Shown here one piece after another: positions 47,437 to 56,058 of a stretch of 64,000 nt of DNA. Location of the stretch: assembly GCF_038404985.1 (NCBI RefSeq), contig NZ_JBBKBA010000001.1, positions 2,632,001 to 2,696,000 of the forward strand. The letters are read 5' to 3'. Made by a program: the position numbers and the translations under genes. Source of the DNA: Ferrovibrio sp. MS7. Its GTDB lineage: Bacteria; Pseudomonadota; Alphaproteobacteria; Ferrovibrionales; Ferrovibrionaceae. The number at the start of each line of letters is the position of its first letter. The stretch's first letter is position 1. The notes beneath the pieces are model-generated. The model saw nothing but the letters and a program-made list of their open reading frames with translations. It was not told where the DNA came from and ran no database searches.

Positions 47437-48111
47437 ATGGCTCTCATTAGCCTTCTGCATACCCTGCCGGCAACACCGCGCCTGCTGCTGGCTGCCGCGC
47501 TGGGCCTGGCGACCTACCTGCTGCCGCTGGTCGGCCTCGAGACAGGGCTGCGCCTGATCTCGGCTTGGATCGTCCTTTCCGTCGCCTATCTGCTGCTGTG
47601 CTGGATCGCCATGTGGGACATCACCCCGGCGGCTTTGCGCAAGCGTGCCAAGGCGCTGGATGGCCGCGGCCTGCTGGTGATGCTGCTGATTGTGGCGGCG
47701 GCCATCGCCAGCATGGCGGTACTCGGCTTCCTGGTGTTGCAGAAGGAACAGCAACAGGGTGCCGCGCTGGCATTGCGGCTTGGCCTGGGCGGTGTCGGCA
47801 TGGTTTCGGCCTGGCTGCTGATCCACGTGGTGTTCGCCATGCACTATGCCCACCTGTTCTATGGCGACGACAAGGCCACCCAGAATCCCGATGATATGAA
47901 GGGCGGCCTGGACTTCCCCGGGGCGGAGAAGCCCGATTATGGCGACTTCCTCTATTTCAGCTTTGTCATCGGCATGACCTGCCAAGTCTCGGACGTCCAG
48001 GTGACTGGCCGGCATATGCGTCGCCTGACCCTGCTGCACGGCGTGCTCTCCTTCTTCTTCAACACCGCGATCCTGGCGCTCAGCATCAACATGGTCGCCG
48101 GCGCCATCTGA
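47437..48111 (+). CDS. DUF1345 family membrane protein
   Basis: This 224-residue protein has about five to six helices and the DUF1345 pattern: WIVLSVAYLLLCWIAMWD, HVVFAMHYAHLFYGDD, DFLYFSFVIGMTCQVSDVQV and a C-terminal hydrophobic end. The family is of unknown function. It stands alone between the importer operon and a small secreted-protein gene. Confidence 0.88.
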   Translation: MALISLLHTLPATPRLLLAAALGLATYLLPLVGLETGLRLISAWIVLSVAYLLLCWIAMWDITPAALRKRAKALDGRGLLVMLLIVAAAIASMAVLGFLVLQKEQQQGAALALRLGLGGVGMVSAWLLIHVVFAMHYAHLFYGDDKATQNPDDMKGGLDFPGAEKPDYGDFLYFSFVIGMTCQVSDVQVTGRHMRRLTLLHGVLSFFFNTAILALSINMVAGAI

Positions 48112-48143
48112 GGGCTATACTGGACGGCAGGGAGGAACCTGCC

Positions 48144-48680
48144 ATGCGCGCCATGCTGCCCAGTTCCATCATGCCCAGGCCCATCCTGCTCGGCCTGGTC
48201 TTGTCCATCCTGTGTTTAGCCGCTGTCCATGCTGCCAGGGCGGCCGATTGGCCGGCTGTTGACCCGCCCGCCAGCTACCGCCTGCTTGGGGCCGCTCAGC
48301 CGGGCCAAGGTGCAGGCCAGGGCGCCTGCACCACCACGCCGCTCTGCGCTATCGAAACCCTGCTGGCCTGTTTCTCGCGCCGCGATGAAGCCCTTTGCCG
48401 CGCCGTCTGGCCCGGCGCCCCGGCCGGTAGTTTGTTCGGGGCAGAGCAGCGCCGCCAGGCCTACTGGTGGAGCTGGCGGGTGGCGGAGGTTGCCCCGCTC
48501 AAGTCCGGGGAAGCCGAGATTGCCATAGCCGGTCGTCATTGCGGCTTGCTGAGCCAGGCCGAGCCGGTTTGCCGCACCACGCCGGCACCGGCCACGCGCT
48601 ACCGCGTTGTCCGCCGCAGTGACGGCCAGGGCTGGCAGGTTATGGATTGGCGATCACCCACGGAAGCGAAGTTGAACTGA
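48144..48680 (+). CDS. Secreted protein of unknown function
   Basis: This 178-residue protein has an N-terminal signal peptide (about 1-34, cleavage near ARAAD). The mature domain has seven cysteines (GACTTTPLCAIETLLACFSR, LCRAVW, HCGLL, VCRTT). No family is recognised. It starts 32 bases after the DUF1345 gene. Confidence 0.6.
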   Translation: MRAMLPSSIMPRPILLGLVLSILCLAAVHAARAADWPAVDPPASYRLLGAAQPGQGAGQGACTTTPLCAIETLLACFSRRDEALCRAVWPGAPAGSLFGAEQRRQAYWWSWRVAEVAPLKSGEAEIAIAGRHCGLLSQAEPVCRTTPAPATRYRVVRRSDGQGWQVMDWRSPTEAKLN

Positions 48681-49021
48681 TCTTTAATTCAAGTGTTAGG
48701 AATTATGGTTAGTAATCTGTAAATACTAGATTATTAACCAATAGTTAAATTCGCGCTATATATTGGGCGTGGCGCGCGGAGGAGAGTGTTGCGGCACCTC
48801 GTGCATATTTATTTATTCTAATTAAATCATATTGTTATATTGTTAAAATAACCTGATGTATAAGGTTAATTCGAGGCGCTGGATTTGGTCGGATGAGGTG
48901 ACACCGAATCCGTCCAGGGCCGATGCACAGCAGGCAGTGGCTTAAGCCTTCGCCACAAGCCACTGACGGTTATGGTTAATTATTGGTAAAGCTGAATTAA
49001 CGCTTCAGGCGGCGGCTACTG
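48681..49021. other. AT-rich convergent intergenic region with CtrA-type box and hairpins
   Basis: This 341-base gap between convergent genes is far more AT-rich than its surroundings at 48681-48870. It contains a perfect CtrA-type box, a -10-like TATATT, a GGAGGAG site ahead of an 11-codon reading frame (GTG 48786 to TAA 48821), and two hairpins: GGATTTGGT/ACCGAATCC (48881-48911, one G-T pair) and CAGTGGCTT/AAGCCACTG (48935-48965). No protein gene is supported. A small RNA is possible. Confidence 0.45.
48734..48764 (+). promoter_or_regulatory. CtrA-type box with adjacent -10 element
   Basis: TTAACCAATAGTTAA (48734-48748) is a perfect TTAA-N7-TTAA, the binding site of the alphaproteobacterial cell-cycle regulator CtrA. 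A TATATT (48759-48764) lies where a -10 element would sit if the box covers the -35 region. Transcription would run rightward into 48771-49020. Binding is not shown. Confidence 0.5.
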
Positions 49022-49615
49022 TCAGTAGCGCGGGTCGAACACCGCTTCGCGGCTTTGGTAGGGCCGGAAGCCGACCTTCTGGTACAGCGGCAGGGCGGCG
49101 GGGTGGTCGAGGTTGCAGGTATTCACCGTCAGGCGCGGGATACCCTTGGAGAAGGCATACTGCACCGCCCAGCGCAGGAACCAGCGGCCGAGGCCGCGGC
49201 CGATGCTGTCGGGCACCAGGCCGAAATAGGCGATGTTAATGGCACCGTTCTCGTTGATCGGCGGGTCGCGGCGATCCAGCTCGACATAGCCGGCCGGCAC
49301 ACCGCCGACATAGGGCACGAAGATTTCCACATCCGGATGCTGGATAATCTCGGCCAGCTCGATATCCGACAGCCGGTGCCGCTCCACCCAATGCCAGGGC
49401 TTGCCCACTGCCGTGTAGAGGTAGCGGTAATAGCCCGGGGTCGGGTTATCCAGCTTCAACAGCGCCAGCTTGGTATCCAGCAGCGGCGCCGGGTTCGGCA
49501 CCTCGGCAGGTGCCGAGGTCATGTCCAGGTAGACCACGGTAACGTCGAAACGACCGTCCGCCCGCTTGCCGGCAGGCGGAAGGCTGAAGATCGGGCGGGC
49601 GATGCTGTCGGTCAC
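49022..49615 (-). CDS. GNAT-family N-acetyltransferase
   Basis: The start was set at GTG 49615, after AGGA; an in-frame ATG further upstream would overlap the sulfurtransferase gene. The 197-residue protein has the acetyl-CoA pyrophosphate loop in VPDSIGRGLGRWFLRWAV and the late motif NTCNLDHPAALPLYQKVGFR. It transfers an acetyl group to an unknown amine. It is 22 bases downstream of the sulfurtransferase gene and may share its transcript. Confidence 0.87.
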   Translation of the reverse strand: MTDSIARPIFSLPPAGKRADGRFDVTVVYLDMTSAPAEVPNPAPLLDTKLALLKLDNPTPGYYRYLYTAVGKPWHWVERHRLSDIELAEIIQHPDVEIFVPYVGGVPAGYVELDRRDPPINENGAINIAYFGLVPDSIGRGLGRWFLRWAVQYAFSKGIPRLTVNTCNLDHPAALPLYQKVGFRPYQSREAVFDPRY

Positions 49616-49637
49616 GGCAGGTCCTGCTTGGGCAGGC

Positions 49638-50495
49638 TCAGCGTTCCACCGGCAGGTCGGCGCGGCCACCCCATTCGGTCCAGGAGCCGTCATAGACCGC
49701 GAGCTGGCGATGGCCGAGCAAGTGCATGCCGAGCATCAGGATGCAGGCCGAAACGCCAGAGCCACAGGTGGTGCTGACCGGCTTGGAGAGGTCGACCCCG
49801 GCCTTGGTAAAGATGTCCTTCAGCGCGTCGGCCGACTGGAACAGGCCGGTGTTGGGATCGGTCATCAGGGAGGAGGGCACATTCAGCGAGCCGGGGATAT
49901 GGCCGCCGCGCAGGCCGATACGCGGTTCCGGCTCCGTCGCCTCGAAGCGGCCCTTGCTGCGGGCATCGACAAGCTGCTCGCGCTGGGTCGTCAGGTTGCT
50001 TTTGATCTGCTCGATGTCGCGCACCAGCAGGTCATTGCGCCGGGCGGTGAAATGGCGCTCGCGCGGCAGCGGCGGCAGATCCTCCACCGGGCGGCCCTCG
50101 GCGCGCCACTTCTTGAAGCCGCCATTCAGCACCGCCACGTCGGTATGGCCGAAAACGCGGAACATCCACCAGGCACGCGGCGCCGAGAGGTGGTTGTCGG
50201 AGCCGTCATAGACCACCACGCGGTTGCCATCGCCGATGCCAAGCCGGCGCATGCGCGAGGCGAATTTCTCCGGGCTGGGCAGCATATGCGGCAGCGGACT
50301 GTCGCTGTCGGAAATTTCGTCGATATCGAAGAACACGGCGCCCGGAATATGCGAATCGCGGTATTCCATCTGGCCGTTGCGGCTCATGGTCGGCAGGTAC
50401 CAGGAGGCATCGACGATGCGCAGATCCGGCGCCTTGAGATGTTCGGCCAGCCATTCGGTCGATACCAGCGCATCCGGATTCACGTAAGCAGTCAT
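49638..50495 (-). CDS. sseA: 3-mercaptopyruvate sulfurtransferase
   Basis: This 285-residue protein has two rhodanese domains (about 1-145 and 160-280). The active loop CGSGVSAC of the second domain matches the CG[ST]GV[TS]A loop of 3-mercaptopyruvate sulfurtransferases rather than thiosulfate rhodaneses. It transfers sulfur from mercaptopyruvate to thiols or cyanide. It lies with alaX and cysK in a cysteine/alanine-related group on one strand. Confidence 0.92.
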   Translation of the reverse strand: MTAYVNPDALVSTEWLAEHLKAPDLRIVDASWYLPTMSRNGQMEYRDSHIPGAVFFDIDEISDSDSPLPHMLPSPEKFASRMRRLGIGDGNRVVVYDGSDNHLSAPRAWWMFRVFGHTDVAVLNGGFKKWRAEGRPVEDLPPLPRERHFTARRNDLLVRDIEQIKSNLTTQREQLVDARSKGRFEATEPEPRIGLRGGHIPGSLNVPSSLMTDPNTGLFQSADALKDIFTKAGVDLSKPVSTTCGSGVSACILMLGMHLLGHRQLAVYDGSWTEWGGRADLPVER

Positions 50496-50513
50496 CGCTT
50501 TCCCCCTGTCGGC

Positions 50514-51239
50514 CTACTGGGCCGCGAATTCGAGATTGACCCGCCGGTTCTGCCGGCCCTTGTTTTCCACCTTGCGCACCAGCACCGGCCCGATCTCGCC
50601 GGTACGCGCCACATGGGTGCCGCCGCAGGCCTGCAGGTCCAGCGGCCTGTCCTGGCCGGCCACTTCGATCAGGCGCACCCGGCCCATGCCCATCGGCGGC
50701 TTCACCGCCATGGTTTTCACCAGATCGGGGCTGTTGAGCAATTCCTCGTCGGTGATCCAGCGCGCGGTAACGGCAAGATCGGCCGCGATCAGTTCGTTCA
50801 GCTTCGACGTCAGTGTGTCCTTGTCCGGGATCTGGTCGGCCATGTCGAAATCCAGCCGGCCTTTGCCGTCGCCGACCTGGCCGCCGGTGACCGGGAAGGG
50901 CACCAGCACGGACAGCAGATGCAGGCAGGTATGCATGCGCATCAGGCGGTGGCGCCGCGCCCAGTCGAGTTTCAGCACGCCCGTGGCGCCGATTTTAAGC
51001 GCCGCGCTGCCGCTACCCGGCTTGTGGATGATGCTGTCGGGTCCGTCGCCCTTCACCGTGTCGGTGATTTCCACCACGTCGCCGCTTTCCAGGGTGAACT
51101 GGCCGATATCGCCGGGCTGGCCGCCGCCGAGCGGATAGAACACCGTCGCATCGGTCTGGAAGCCGCGTTCGTCGATTGCCGTGATGGTGGCCGGGCAATC
51201 GGTGCGGTAGGCGTCGTCGCGGAACAGGAAGTCAGTCAT
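50514..51239 (-). CDS. alaX: Alanyl-tRNA editing protein (AlaX)
   Basis: This 241-residue protein has a short N-terminal beta domain (FYPLGGGQPGDIGQF) and the editing domain with zinc ligands HTCLH (about 102-106) and CGGTH. It hydrolyses mischarged Ser-tRNA(Ala) or Gly-tRNA(Ala) in trans. It is a stand-alone homologue of the AlaRS editing domain. The gene sits 18 bases ahead of sseA. Confidence 0.92.
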   Translation of the reverse strand: MTDFLFRDDAYRTDCPATITAIDERGFQTDATVFYPLGGGQPGDIGQFTLESGDVVEITDTVKGDGPDSIIHKPGSGSAALKIGATGVLKLDWARRHRLMRMHTCLHLLSVLVPFPVTGGQVGDGKGRLDFDMADQIPDKDTLTSKLNELIAADLAVTARWITDEELLNSPDLVKTMAVKPPMGMGRVRLIEVAGQDRPLDLQACGGTHVARTGEIGPVLVRKVENKGRQNRRVNLEFAAQ

Positions 51240-51275
51240 GGGGCAGGGAATTGGGCTGGGGTTCGGTTGGGGTGT

Positions 51276-52277
51276 TCAGTTCATCCAGGGCGGTATTGGC
51301 AGGTTCTTGGATTTCAGGAAATCCGGGTTGAACAGCTTGCTGGCATAGCGGGCACCGCCATCGCAGAGAATGGTGACGATGGTGTGGCCCGGCCCCAGCT
51401 TCTTGGCCAGCCGGATCGCAGCGGCAACATTGATGCCGGAGGAGGAGCCGAGCACCAGGCCCTCATGTTGCAGCAGGTCGAACACGATTGGCAAAGCTTC
51501 ATCGTCCGGGATCTGGAAAGCGTCGTCGGGCGTGATGCCTTCCAGGTTGGCGGTGATGCGGCCCTGGCCGATGCCTTCGGTAATCGAGTTGCCTTCGGCC
51601 TTCAGTTCGCCATGCTTGTAGAAATGATACAGCGCCGCGCCCATCGGATCGGCCAGGGCGACCTGGATTTTCGGATTGCGCTCCTTCAGTGCCATCAGGA
51701 TGCCGGCGAAGGTGCCGCCGGAACCGACGGCGCAGGTGAAGCCATCCACCTTGCCCTCGGTCTGCGCCCAGATTTCCGGGCCCGTCGTGTGGTAATGCGC
51801 GGCGCGGTTGGCGACGTTGTCGAACTGGTTGGCCCAGATGGCCCCGTTCGGCTCGCTCTTGGCCATTTCCTCGGCCAGGCGGCCGGAATACTTCACGTAG
51901 TTGTTCGGATCCTTGTAGGGCACTGCCGGCACCAGGCGCAGGTCGGCGCCGCAGAGCCTCAGGAAATCCTTCTTTTCCTGGCTTTGGGTTTCCGGCATCA
52001 CGATCACAGTGCGGTAGCCCAGGGCGTTGCCCACCAGGGCGAGGCCGATGCCGGTATTGCCGGCGGTGCCTTCCACGATGGTGCCGCCCGGGCGCAGCAT
52101 GCCCTTGGCTTCGGCATCGCGCACGATGTAGAGCGCCGCCCGGTCTTTCACCGAGCCACCGGGGTTGAGGAACTCCGCCTTGCCAAGAATGGTGCAGCCG
52201 GTCAATTCCGACGCGCGCTGCAGCTTGATCATCGGGGTATTGCCGATGCTCTCGATAAAGCCGTTACGGTAATCCAT
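51276..52277 (-). CDS. cysK: Cysteine synthase A (O-acetylserine sulfhydrylase)
   Basis: This 333-residue enzyme has the PLP lysine in NPGGSVKDRAA, the substrate loop EGTAGNTGIGLAL and the phosphate loop GSGGTFAGI, GSSSGINVAAA. It makes cysteine from O-acetylserine and sulfide. The C-terminal TILCDGGARYASKLF is typical of CysK. It heads the cysK-alaX-sseA-GNAT run on the minus strand. Confidence 0.93.
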   Translation of the reverse strand: MDYRNGFIESIGNTPMIKLQRASELTGCTILGKAEFLNPGGSVKDRAALYIVRDAEAKGMLRPGGTIVEGTAGNTGIGLALVGNALGYRTVIVMPETQSQEKKDFLRLCGADLRLVPAVPYKDPNNYVKYSGRLAEEMAKSEPNGAIWANQFDNVANRAAHYHTTGPEIWAQTEGKVDGFTCAVGSGGTFAGILMALKERNPKIQVALADPMGAALYHFYKHGELKAEGNSITEGIGQGRITANLEGITPDDAFQIPDDEALPIVFDLLQHEGLVLGSSSGINVAAAIRLAKKLGPGHTIVTILCDGGARYASKLFNPDFLKSKNLPIPPWMN

Positions 52278-52319
52278 GCCACCTGTCCCTTTCGCGAGGG
52301 ATCAGTCTATACCCAGCCC

Positions 52320-52967
52320 CTAGCGGTGGGGCAAGCCGCCCGGATCGCCCCATTCCCGCTGTAGTTTCTCGCGGTGCAGCGCCAGCCATAGAATGCCGAT
52401 GCTGACCGGGGTATTGGCCCCGCCGCCGCGCTGCCAGAACGCGTAGGCTTCCCTAAAAGGCAGGGAAAAAACCCGGATATCCTCGTGTTCATGCACCAGG
52501 CCGTGGATGCCGCCGGCCTTGCTGGCATCCACCGGGGCGCAATAGAGGTGAAAACGCTCGCTGGCGAAGCCCGGCGTGGAGTAGGGCGTGGTAACATGGA
52601 GTAGCGGGCCCAGCGGCTCCAGGCCGCTTTCCTCCTGCAATTCGCGGATACCGACGGCTTCCGGGGTTTCGCCGTCCTCGATCAGGCCGGCGACGAATTC
52701 CACCATCCAGGCGCGGTCGCCATTGAACAGGGCGGAAGCGCGGAATTGCTCAATCAGCACCACCTCGTCGCGCTTAGGATCGTAGGGGATCACCACCACG
52801 GCATCGCGCCGCCAGATCACCTCACGGGTCATCACGTCGCTCATGCCGCCGCCAAACAGGCCGTGGCGCAGGCGCAGTTCATCCACCTTGAGGTGACCGC
52901 GAAAGGCGGCGCGCTGTTCGATCAGCTCTACGGGGAAGGGTTGGCCTTCGGAGGGGTTCTTGCGCAT
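52320..52967 (-). CDS. NUDIX hydrolase, ADP-ribose pyrophosphatase-like
   Basis: The start at ATG 52967 overlaps the GGCT gene by 40 bases; a longer frame to 53033 is unsupported. The 215-residue protein has the NUDIX box GLIEDGETPEAVGIRELQEE, complete with the REXXEE metal site. Length and the VIPYDPKRDEVVLIEQFR segment fit the ADP-ribose pyrophosphatase (NudF) branch. Cytoplasmic housekeeping. Confidence 0.9.
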   Translation of the reverse strand: MRKNPSEGQPFPVELIEQRAAFRGHLKVDELRLRHGLFGGGMSDVMTREVIWRRDAVVVIPYDPKRDEVVLIEQFRASALFNGDRAWMVEFVAGLIEDGETPEAVGIRELQEESGLEPLGPLLHVTTPYSTPGFASERFHLYCAPVDASKAGGIHGLVHEHEDIRVFSLPFREAYAFWQRGGGANTPVSIGILWLALHREKLQREWGDPGGLPHR

Positions 52968-53392
52968 GCAGAATCGGCCTCGGTCTGTTGCAGGAGGAGC
53001 TTGAGGAAAGCCGCCTTGTGGCGCCGCCGCCATTGCGGCAGTTCCCAGTCGGCATTGCCAGCGCCGAGGCGCCCAGGAAAGGGCAGGTATAGCCGGGCCG
53101 GCCGGGGCGCAGCAGCGCCTTGCGGCCGCACCAGGCGGCGGCGGCTGAGGTATTCCGGGCCTTCATAGGCATCGAGGCGGCGGCCATCTTCCGGGCTGCG
53201 GGCACGGAACAGCCAGCCCGCTACCTGGCCATTGGGCGCCGGCCGCAATACCGGATAAGTGCGCCCCTGGGCGGTCTTGCGCCGGAAACCGGGCAGAACC
53301 GCTGGCTTAAGCTGGTGCCGGGCGGGCCGGTAGCCCAGCACCAGGGCCAGCACATCCGGATCGCACAGCGTGCCGTAGAAGAAGAAAAACAT
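52928..53392 (-). CDS. Gamma-glutamylcyclotransferase-like (GGCT/AIG2) protein
   Basis: This protein of about 154 residues begins with the GGCT-fold signature FFFYGTLCDPDVL and has AGWLFRARSPEDGRRLDAYE, whose glutamate is the catalytic residue of the family. It would cyclise a gamma-glutamyl amine. ATG 53392 is preferred over GTG 53398. It overlaps the NUDIX gene by 40 bases at its 3' end. Confidence 0.87.
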   Translation of the reverse strand: MFFFFYGTLCDPDVLALVLGYRPARHQLKPAVLPGFRRKTAQGRTYPVLRPAPNGQVAGWLFRARSPEDGRRLDAYEGPEYLSRRRLVRPQGAAAPRPARLYLPFPGRLGAGNADWELPQWRRRHKAAFLKLLLQQTEADSACARTPPKANPSP

Positions 53393-53439
53393 CACCACCT
53401 GCCATAATCGTTGCCAGCCAGGGGATCCAACGGGTTACT

Positions 53440-53469
53440 GATCCACCAAGCCTATGGCGACGTAGAATG
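53440..53469 (+). promoter_or_regulatory. ECF-sigma (RpoE/ChrR-type) promoter of the chrR operon
   Basis: TGATCC (53440-53445) is followed by 18 bases and TAGAAT (53464-53469); the preceding G gives GTAGAA. TGATCC is the -35 element known for the RpoE factor controlled by ChrR in Rhodobacter. The same -35 and spacing occur ahead of the photolyase operon. The start would lie about 50 bases ahead of chrR. Confidence 0.65.
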
Positions 53470-53526
53470 TTTAATCCCAGGCCCGACGCCTGGTAAAGTT
53501 ACTGGCCGGCATAGATCACGCGAGTC

Positions 53527-54201
53527 ATGTCCACTCAACCTGAACACCATATCCCAGCCGCATGGCTGTTAGATTACGCCGCCGGCACTCTCGCCGAGTC
53601 GTGGTCTCTGGTGGTTGCTTGCCACCTGTCCCTCTGCCCGCATTGCCGTGCCGAACTGCGCCACCTGGAGGCGGCCGGTGGCGGCCTGCTGGATGAGGCG
53701 GCACCCGCCGCCCTGCGACCCGGCAGCCTGGAAGCGGCCATGGGCGAATTGGATTGGGCCGCGCAACTGCCGCCGCCCGCCAAGGCAGCGGAAAAGTCTG
53801 CCGCACCTGCCGGCATACCAAAGCCGCTGCTGGCATACATTGGGGATGATTTCGACAAACTGCCCTGGCGCTGGAGTGGGGCCGGCCTGCATTCCGTCGC
53901 CTTGCCGTTGCCAAAGGCGCGAGGCGGCATGGTGAGCCTGCTGCGCATTGCCCCCGGCCAATCGATGCCGGTGCACAGCCATCGCGGCGAGGAAATGACC
54001 CTGGTGCTGCGCGGTGGCTTCACTGACGAACGCGGCGCTTTTCAGCGCGGCGATGTCGAAGTGGCCGATGGCGATGTCGAGCATCGACCCGTTGCAATGT
54101 CGGACCAGCCCTGCATCTGCCTGGCGGTAACCGATGCGCCACTGCGCTTCCAAGGGCCATTCGGCTGGATACTCAATCAATGGGCAAGGCTCTCTTCCTG
54201 A
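53527..54201 (+). CDS. chrR: ChrR-type zinc anti-sigma factor with cupin domain
   Basis: This 224-residue protein has an N-terminal anti-sigma domain with candidate zinc ligands His7/8, His33, Cys37 and Cys40 (ACHLSLCPHC), and a C-terminal cupin with H150, H152, E156 and H186 (PVHSHRGEEM). This is the two-domain ChrR layout. ChrR holds its ECF sigma factor until singlet oxygen or organic peroxide releases it. The usual rpoE neighbour is absent: the gene upstream is GGCT and the gap of 128 bases holds no sigma gene. Confidence 0.93.
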   Translation: MSTQPEHHIPAAWLLDYAAGTLAESWSLVVACHLSLCPHCRAELRHLEAAGGGLLDEAAPAALRPGSLEAAMGELDWAAQLPPPAKAAEKSAAPAGIPKPLLAYIGDDFDKLPWRWSGAGLHSVALPLPKARGGMVSLLRIAPGQSMPVHSHRGEEMTLVLRGGFTDERGAFQRGDVEVADGDVEHRPVAMSDQPCICLAVTDAPLRFQGPFGWILNQWARLSS

Positions 54202-54827
54202 TATTGATGCTGCTGGTGACCGGCCTGCTGCTGCAGCCTGTATCAGCGATGGCCGCAACGACCGAGCAATGGGCGTTCCGGGCTATCCGCAAGGGGGAAG
54301 ATATCGGCCATCACAATGTTACCGTGACGCGGCGGGACGGCGAGGCGAGGGCGACAGTTGATATCAGCTTGATCGTGCGCGCCTTCGGGTTTCTGCCGCT
54401 GTACCACTATCATCACAAAAGCCAGGAATTGTGGCGGGATGGCCGGCTGGTAAACCTCGAATCCACGACCGACGACAACGGCACCCAGCATTATGTCAAA
54501 GCCTTCGCAACAGCGGATGGCGTGTTGCAGATCGAAGGCAGTCGGTTCAAGGGCAGTGCGCCGGCCGACGTGATGACCACGAGTTATTGGAATAATGCAT
54601 TTCCTCGGCACAAGCTGTTGCTCGATACCCAAAGCGGGCGGCTGCTTGTGGTGACAGTGGCAGAGCAGCCATTGCAGCCAGAAGAAGGCGTGCCGCCAGA
54701 TGCCAGGCATTACAGGCTTGATGGCGATCTGCGCCTTGAGCTTTGGTATGACGCAGCACGACGCTGGATCAAAAATCGCTTTCGCGCCAGTGACGGCTCG
54801 GTGATTGATTACAGGCTTGCGCCATGA
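54180..54827 (+). CDS. Exported DUF6134-like protein
   Basis: This 215-residue protein has an N-terminal signal peptide (MGKALFLILMLLVTGLLLQP, cleavage near SAMAAT). The mature part is predicted mainly beta (WAFRAIRKGEDIGHHNVTVT, YHYHHKSQELWRDGRLVN) and resembles the DUF6134/DUF3108-type outer-layer proteins seen beside chrR genes. Function is unknown. It overlaps chrR by 22 bases and is followed by an SDR gene that overlaps it by 4. Confidence 0.75.
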   Translation: MGKALFLILMLLVTGLLLQPVSAMAATTEQWAFRAIRKGEDIGHHNVTVTRRDGEARATVDISLIVRAFGFLPLYHYHHKSQELWRDGRLVNLESTTDDNGTQHYVKAFATADGVLQIEGSRFKGSAPADVMTTSYWNNAFPRHKLLLDTQSGRLLVVTVAEQPLQPEEGVPPDARHYRLDGDLRLELWYDAARRWIKNRFRASDGSVIDYRLAP

Positions 54828-55585
54828 ATGCGGCCGGCAGCGTCTGGATTACCGGCGCCGGCTCCGGCCTCGGGCGTGCCTTGGCCCTGCGCTATCTTAA
54901 AGCCGGCGCCAGCGTTGCCGGTACGGCACGCCGCGTCGAGACTTTGGCTGATGTCGCATCGGCTGCCGCGGGCATGACGGGACAATTCCATGCTCAACCG
55001 GGCGACCTCACCATAGCCGGGCATGCCGAAACATTGGTGGATGCCATCGAGCAAACCGCAGGTCCAATCGGGTGCGCCGTGTTGAATGCCGGCACACATA
55101 TCCCGGAGGCAGCGGACAAGTTTAGTGCTGCAACAGTCGCCAGCCTGCTCGAAAGCAATGTGATGAGCGTTGCTTACTGCCTGGAAGCCCTGCTGCCGCG
55201 TATGTTGGCGCGTGGGCGAGGGCAGATTGCCATAAACGCCTCCCTGGCCGGTTATCGTGGTTTACCTCGGGCTGCGGCCTATGGCGCCAGCAAGGCGGCC
55301 TTGATCAACATGGCGGAAAGCCTGCGTATAGAGCTTGAGCCGCGCGGGATCGCGGTGCGCCTGATCAACCCGGGCTTCGTGCGCACGCCGCTGACCGATC
55401 GCAACGATTTTCCGATGCCGTTTCTGATGGATGTGGAAAAGGCCGCCGAACGTCTTTACCGGGAGCTGGAGCATGGCAGCGGTTTTGAAATCGTGTTCCC
55501 GCGCCGCTTCGCTTACATCCTGAAGTTCCTGCGTCTCCTGCCTTACGCCCTTTATCTGCCACTGGTGCGGAGAATGACCCAATGA
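54824..55585 (+). CDS. Short-chain dehydrogenase/reductase
   Basis: This 253-residue SDR has the NAD(P) motif TGAGSGLGRA, NAG at VLNAGTHIP, the catalytic tyrosine-lysine pair in YGASKAA and serine in NASLAGYRG. A C-terminal hydrophobic stretch (about 232-246) may tether it to the membrane. It lies in the chrR operon (ATGA overlap). In the singlet-oxygen regulon such an SDR probably acts on lipids or carbonyls made by oxidation. Confidence 0.9.
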   Translation: MNAAGSVWITGAGSGLGRALALRYLKAGASVAGTARRVETLADVASAAAGMTGQFHAQPGDLTIAGHAETLVDAIEQTAGPIGCAVLNAGTHIPEAADKFSAATVASLLESNVMSVAYCLEALLPRMLARGRGQIAINASLAGYRGLPRAAAYGASKAALINMAESLRIELEPRGIAVRLINPGFVRTPLTDRNDFPMPFLMDVEKAAERLYRELEHGSGFEIVFPRRFAYILKFLRLLPYALYLPLVRRMTQ

Positions 55586-56058
55586 GCGAAGCGCGCCGTT
55601 TGCCGGAAGTTGAAGCTCACGATCCCATTGCCACGGCATTGGATCGCTATGCCCAGTATTATGAAACGCTATCGCCGCAAAGCCTGCCGGCCCTGCGTGA
55701 GTTGGTGACAGAGGATGTACGCTTCCGCGACCCATTCAACGAAGTGCGCGGTGTCGATCCGATGCTGCGTGCCTTCGCGGCCATGTTTGATGATTGCACC
55801 GACGTGCGCTTCATCATCACCGGCAGCGTGCGGCAGCAGGACAAAGCCTTCCTGATCTGGCGTTTCTACTTCAAGCCACGGCGCTTGAATGCAACGGCTC
55901 CTTGGGAGGTGGAGGGCGTCACGGAACTGCATTTCACGCCGGATGGGCGTGTGGCGGCGCATCTCGACCATTGGGATGCCGGTGGCCAGTTTTATGGCCG
56001 TCTGCCGCTGATTGGCCCGGTGATCAGGTTCTTGCGTCGCCGCCTTGGCGTTCACTAG
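55582..56058 (+). CDS. SnoaL/NTF2-like protein
   Basis: This 158-residue protein has the cone-shaped NTF2-like pattern: LVTEDVRFRDPFNEVRGVDP, MLRAFAAMFDDCTDVRFIIT, LIWRFYFKP and GRVAAHLDHWDAGGQF. Relatives are small isomerases or binding proteins, and several occur in ChrR-linked clusters. It overlaps the SDR gene by 4 bases and is the last well-supported gene of that operon. Confidence 0.87.
   Translation: MSEARRLPEVEAHDPIATALDRYAQYYETLSPQSLPALRELVTEDVRFRDPFNEVRGVDPMLRAFAAMFDDCTDVRFIITGSVRQQDKAFLIWRFYFKPRRLNATAPWEVEGVTELHFTPDGRVAAHLDHWDAGGQFYGRLPLIGPVIRFLRRRLGVH

Noticed and set aside
48681-49021. Replication origin in the AT-rich gap with CtrA box
   Set aside because: No DnaA boxes (TTATCCACA) or origin-linked genes such as hemE, parAB or dnaA are present.
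49566-52364. A 932-residue plus-strand reading frame opposite sseA, alaX and cysK
   Set aside because: It is antisense to three well-recognised enzymes, is rich in His/Gly/Ala as expected of a GC-skew shadow, and matches no family.
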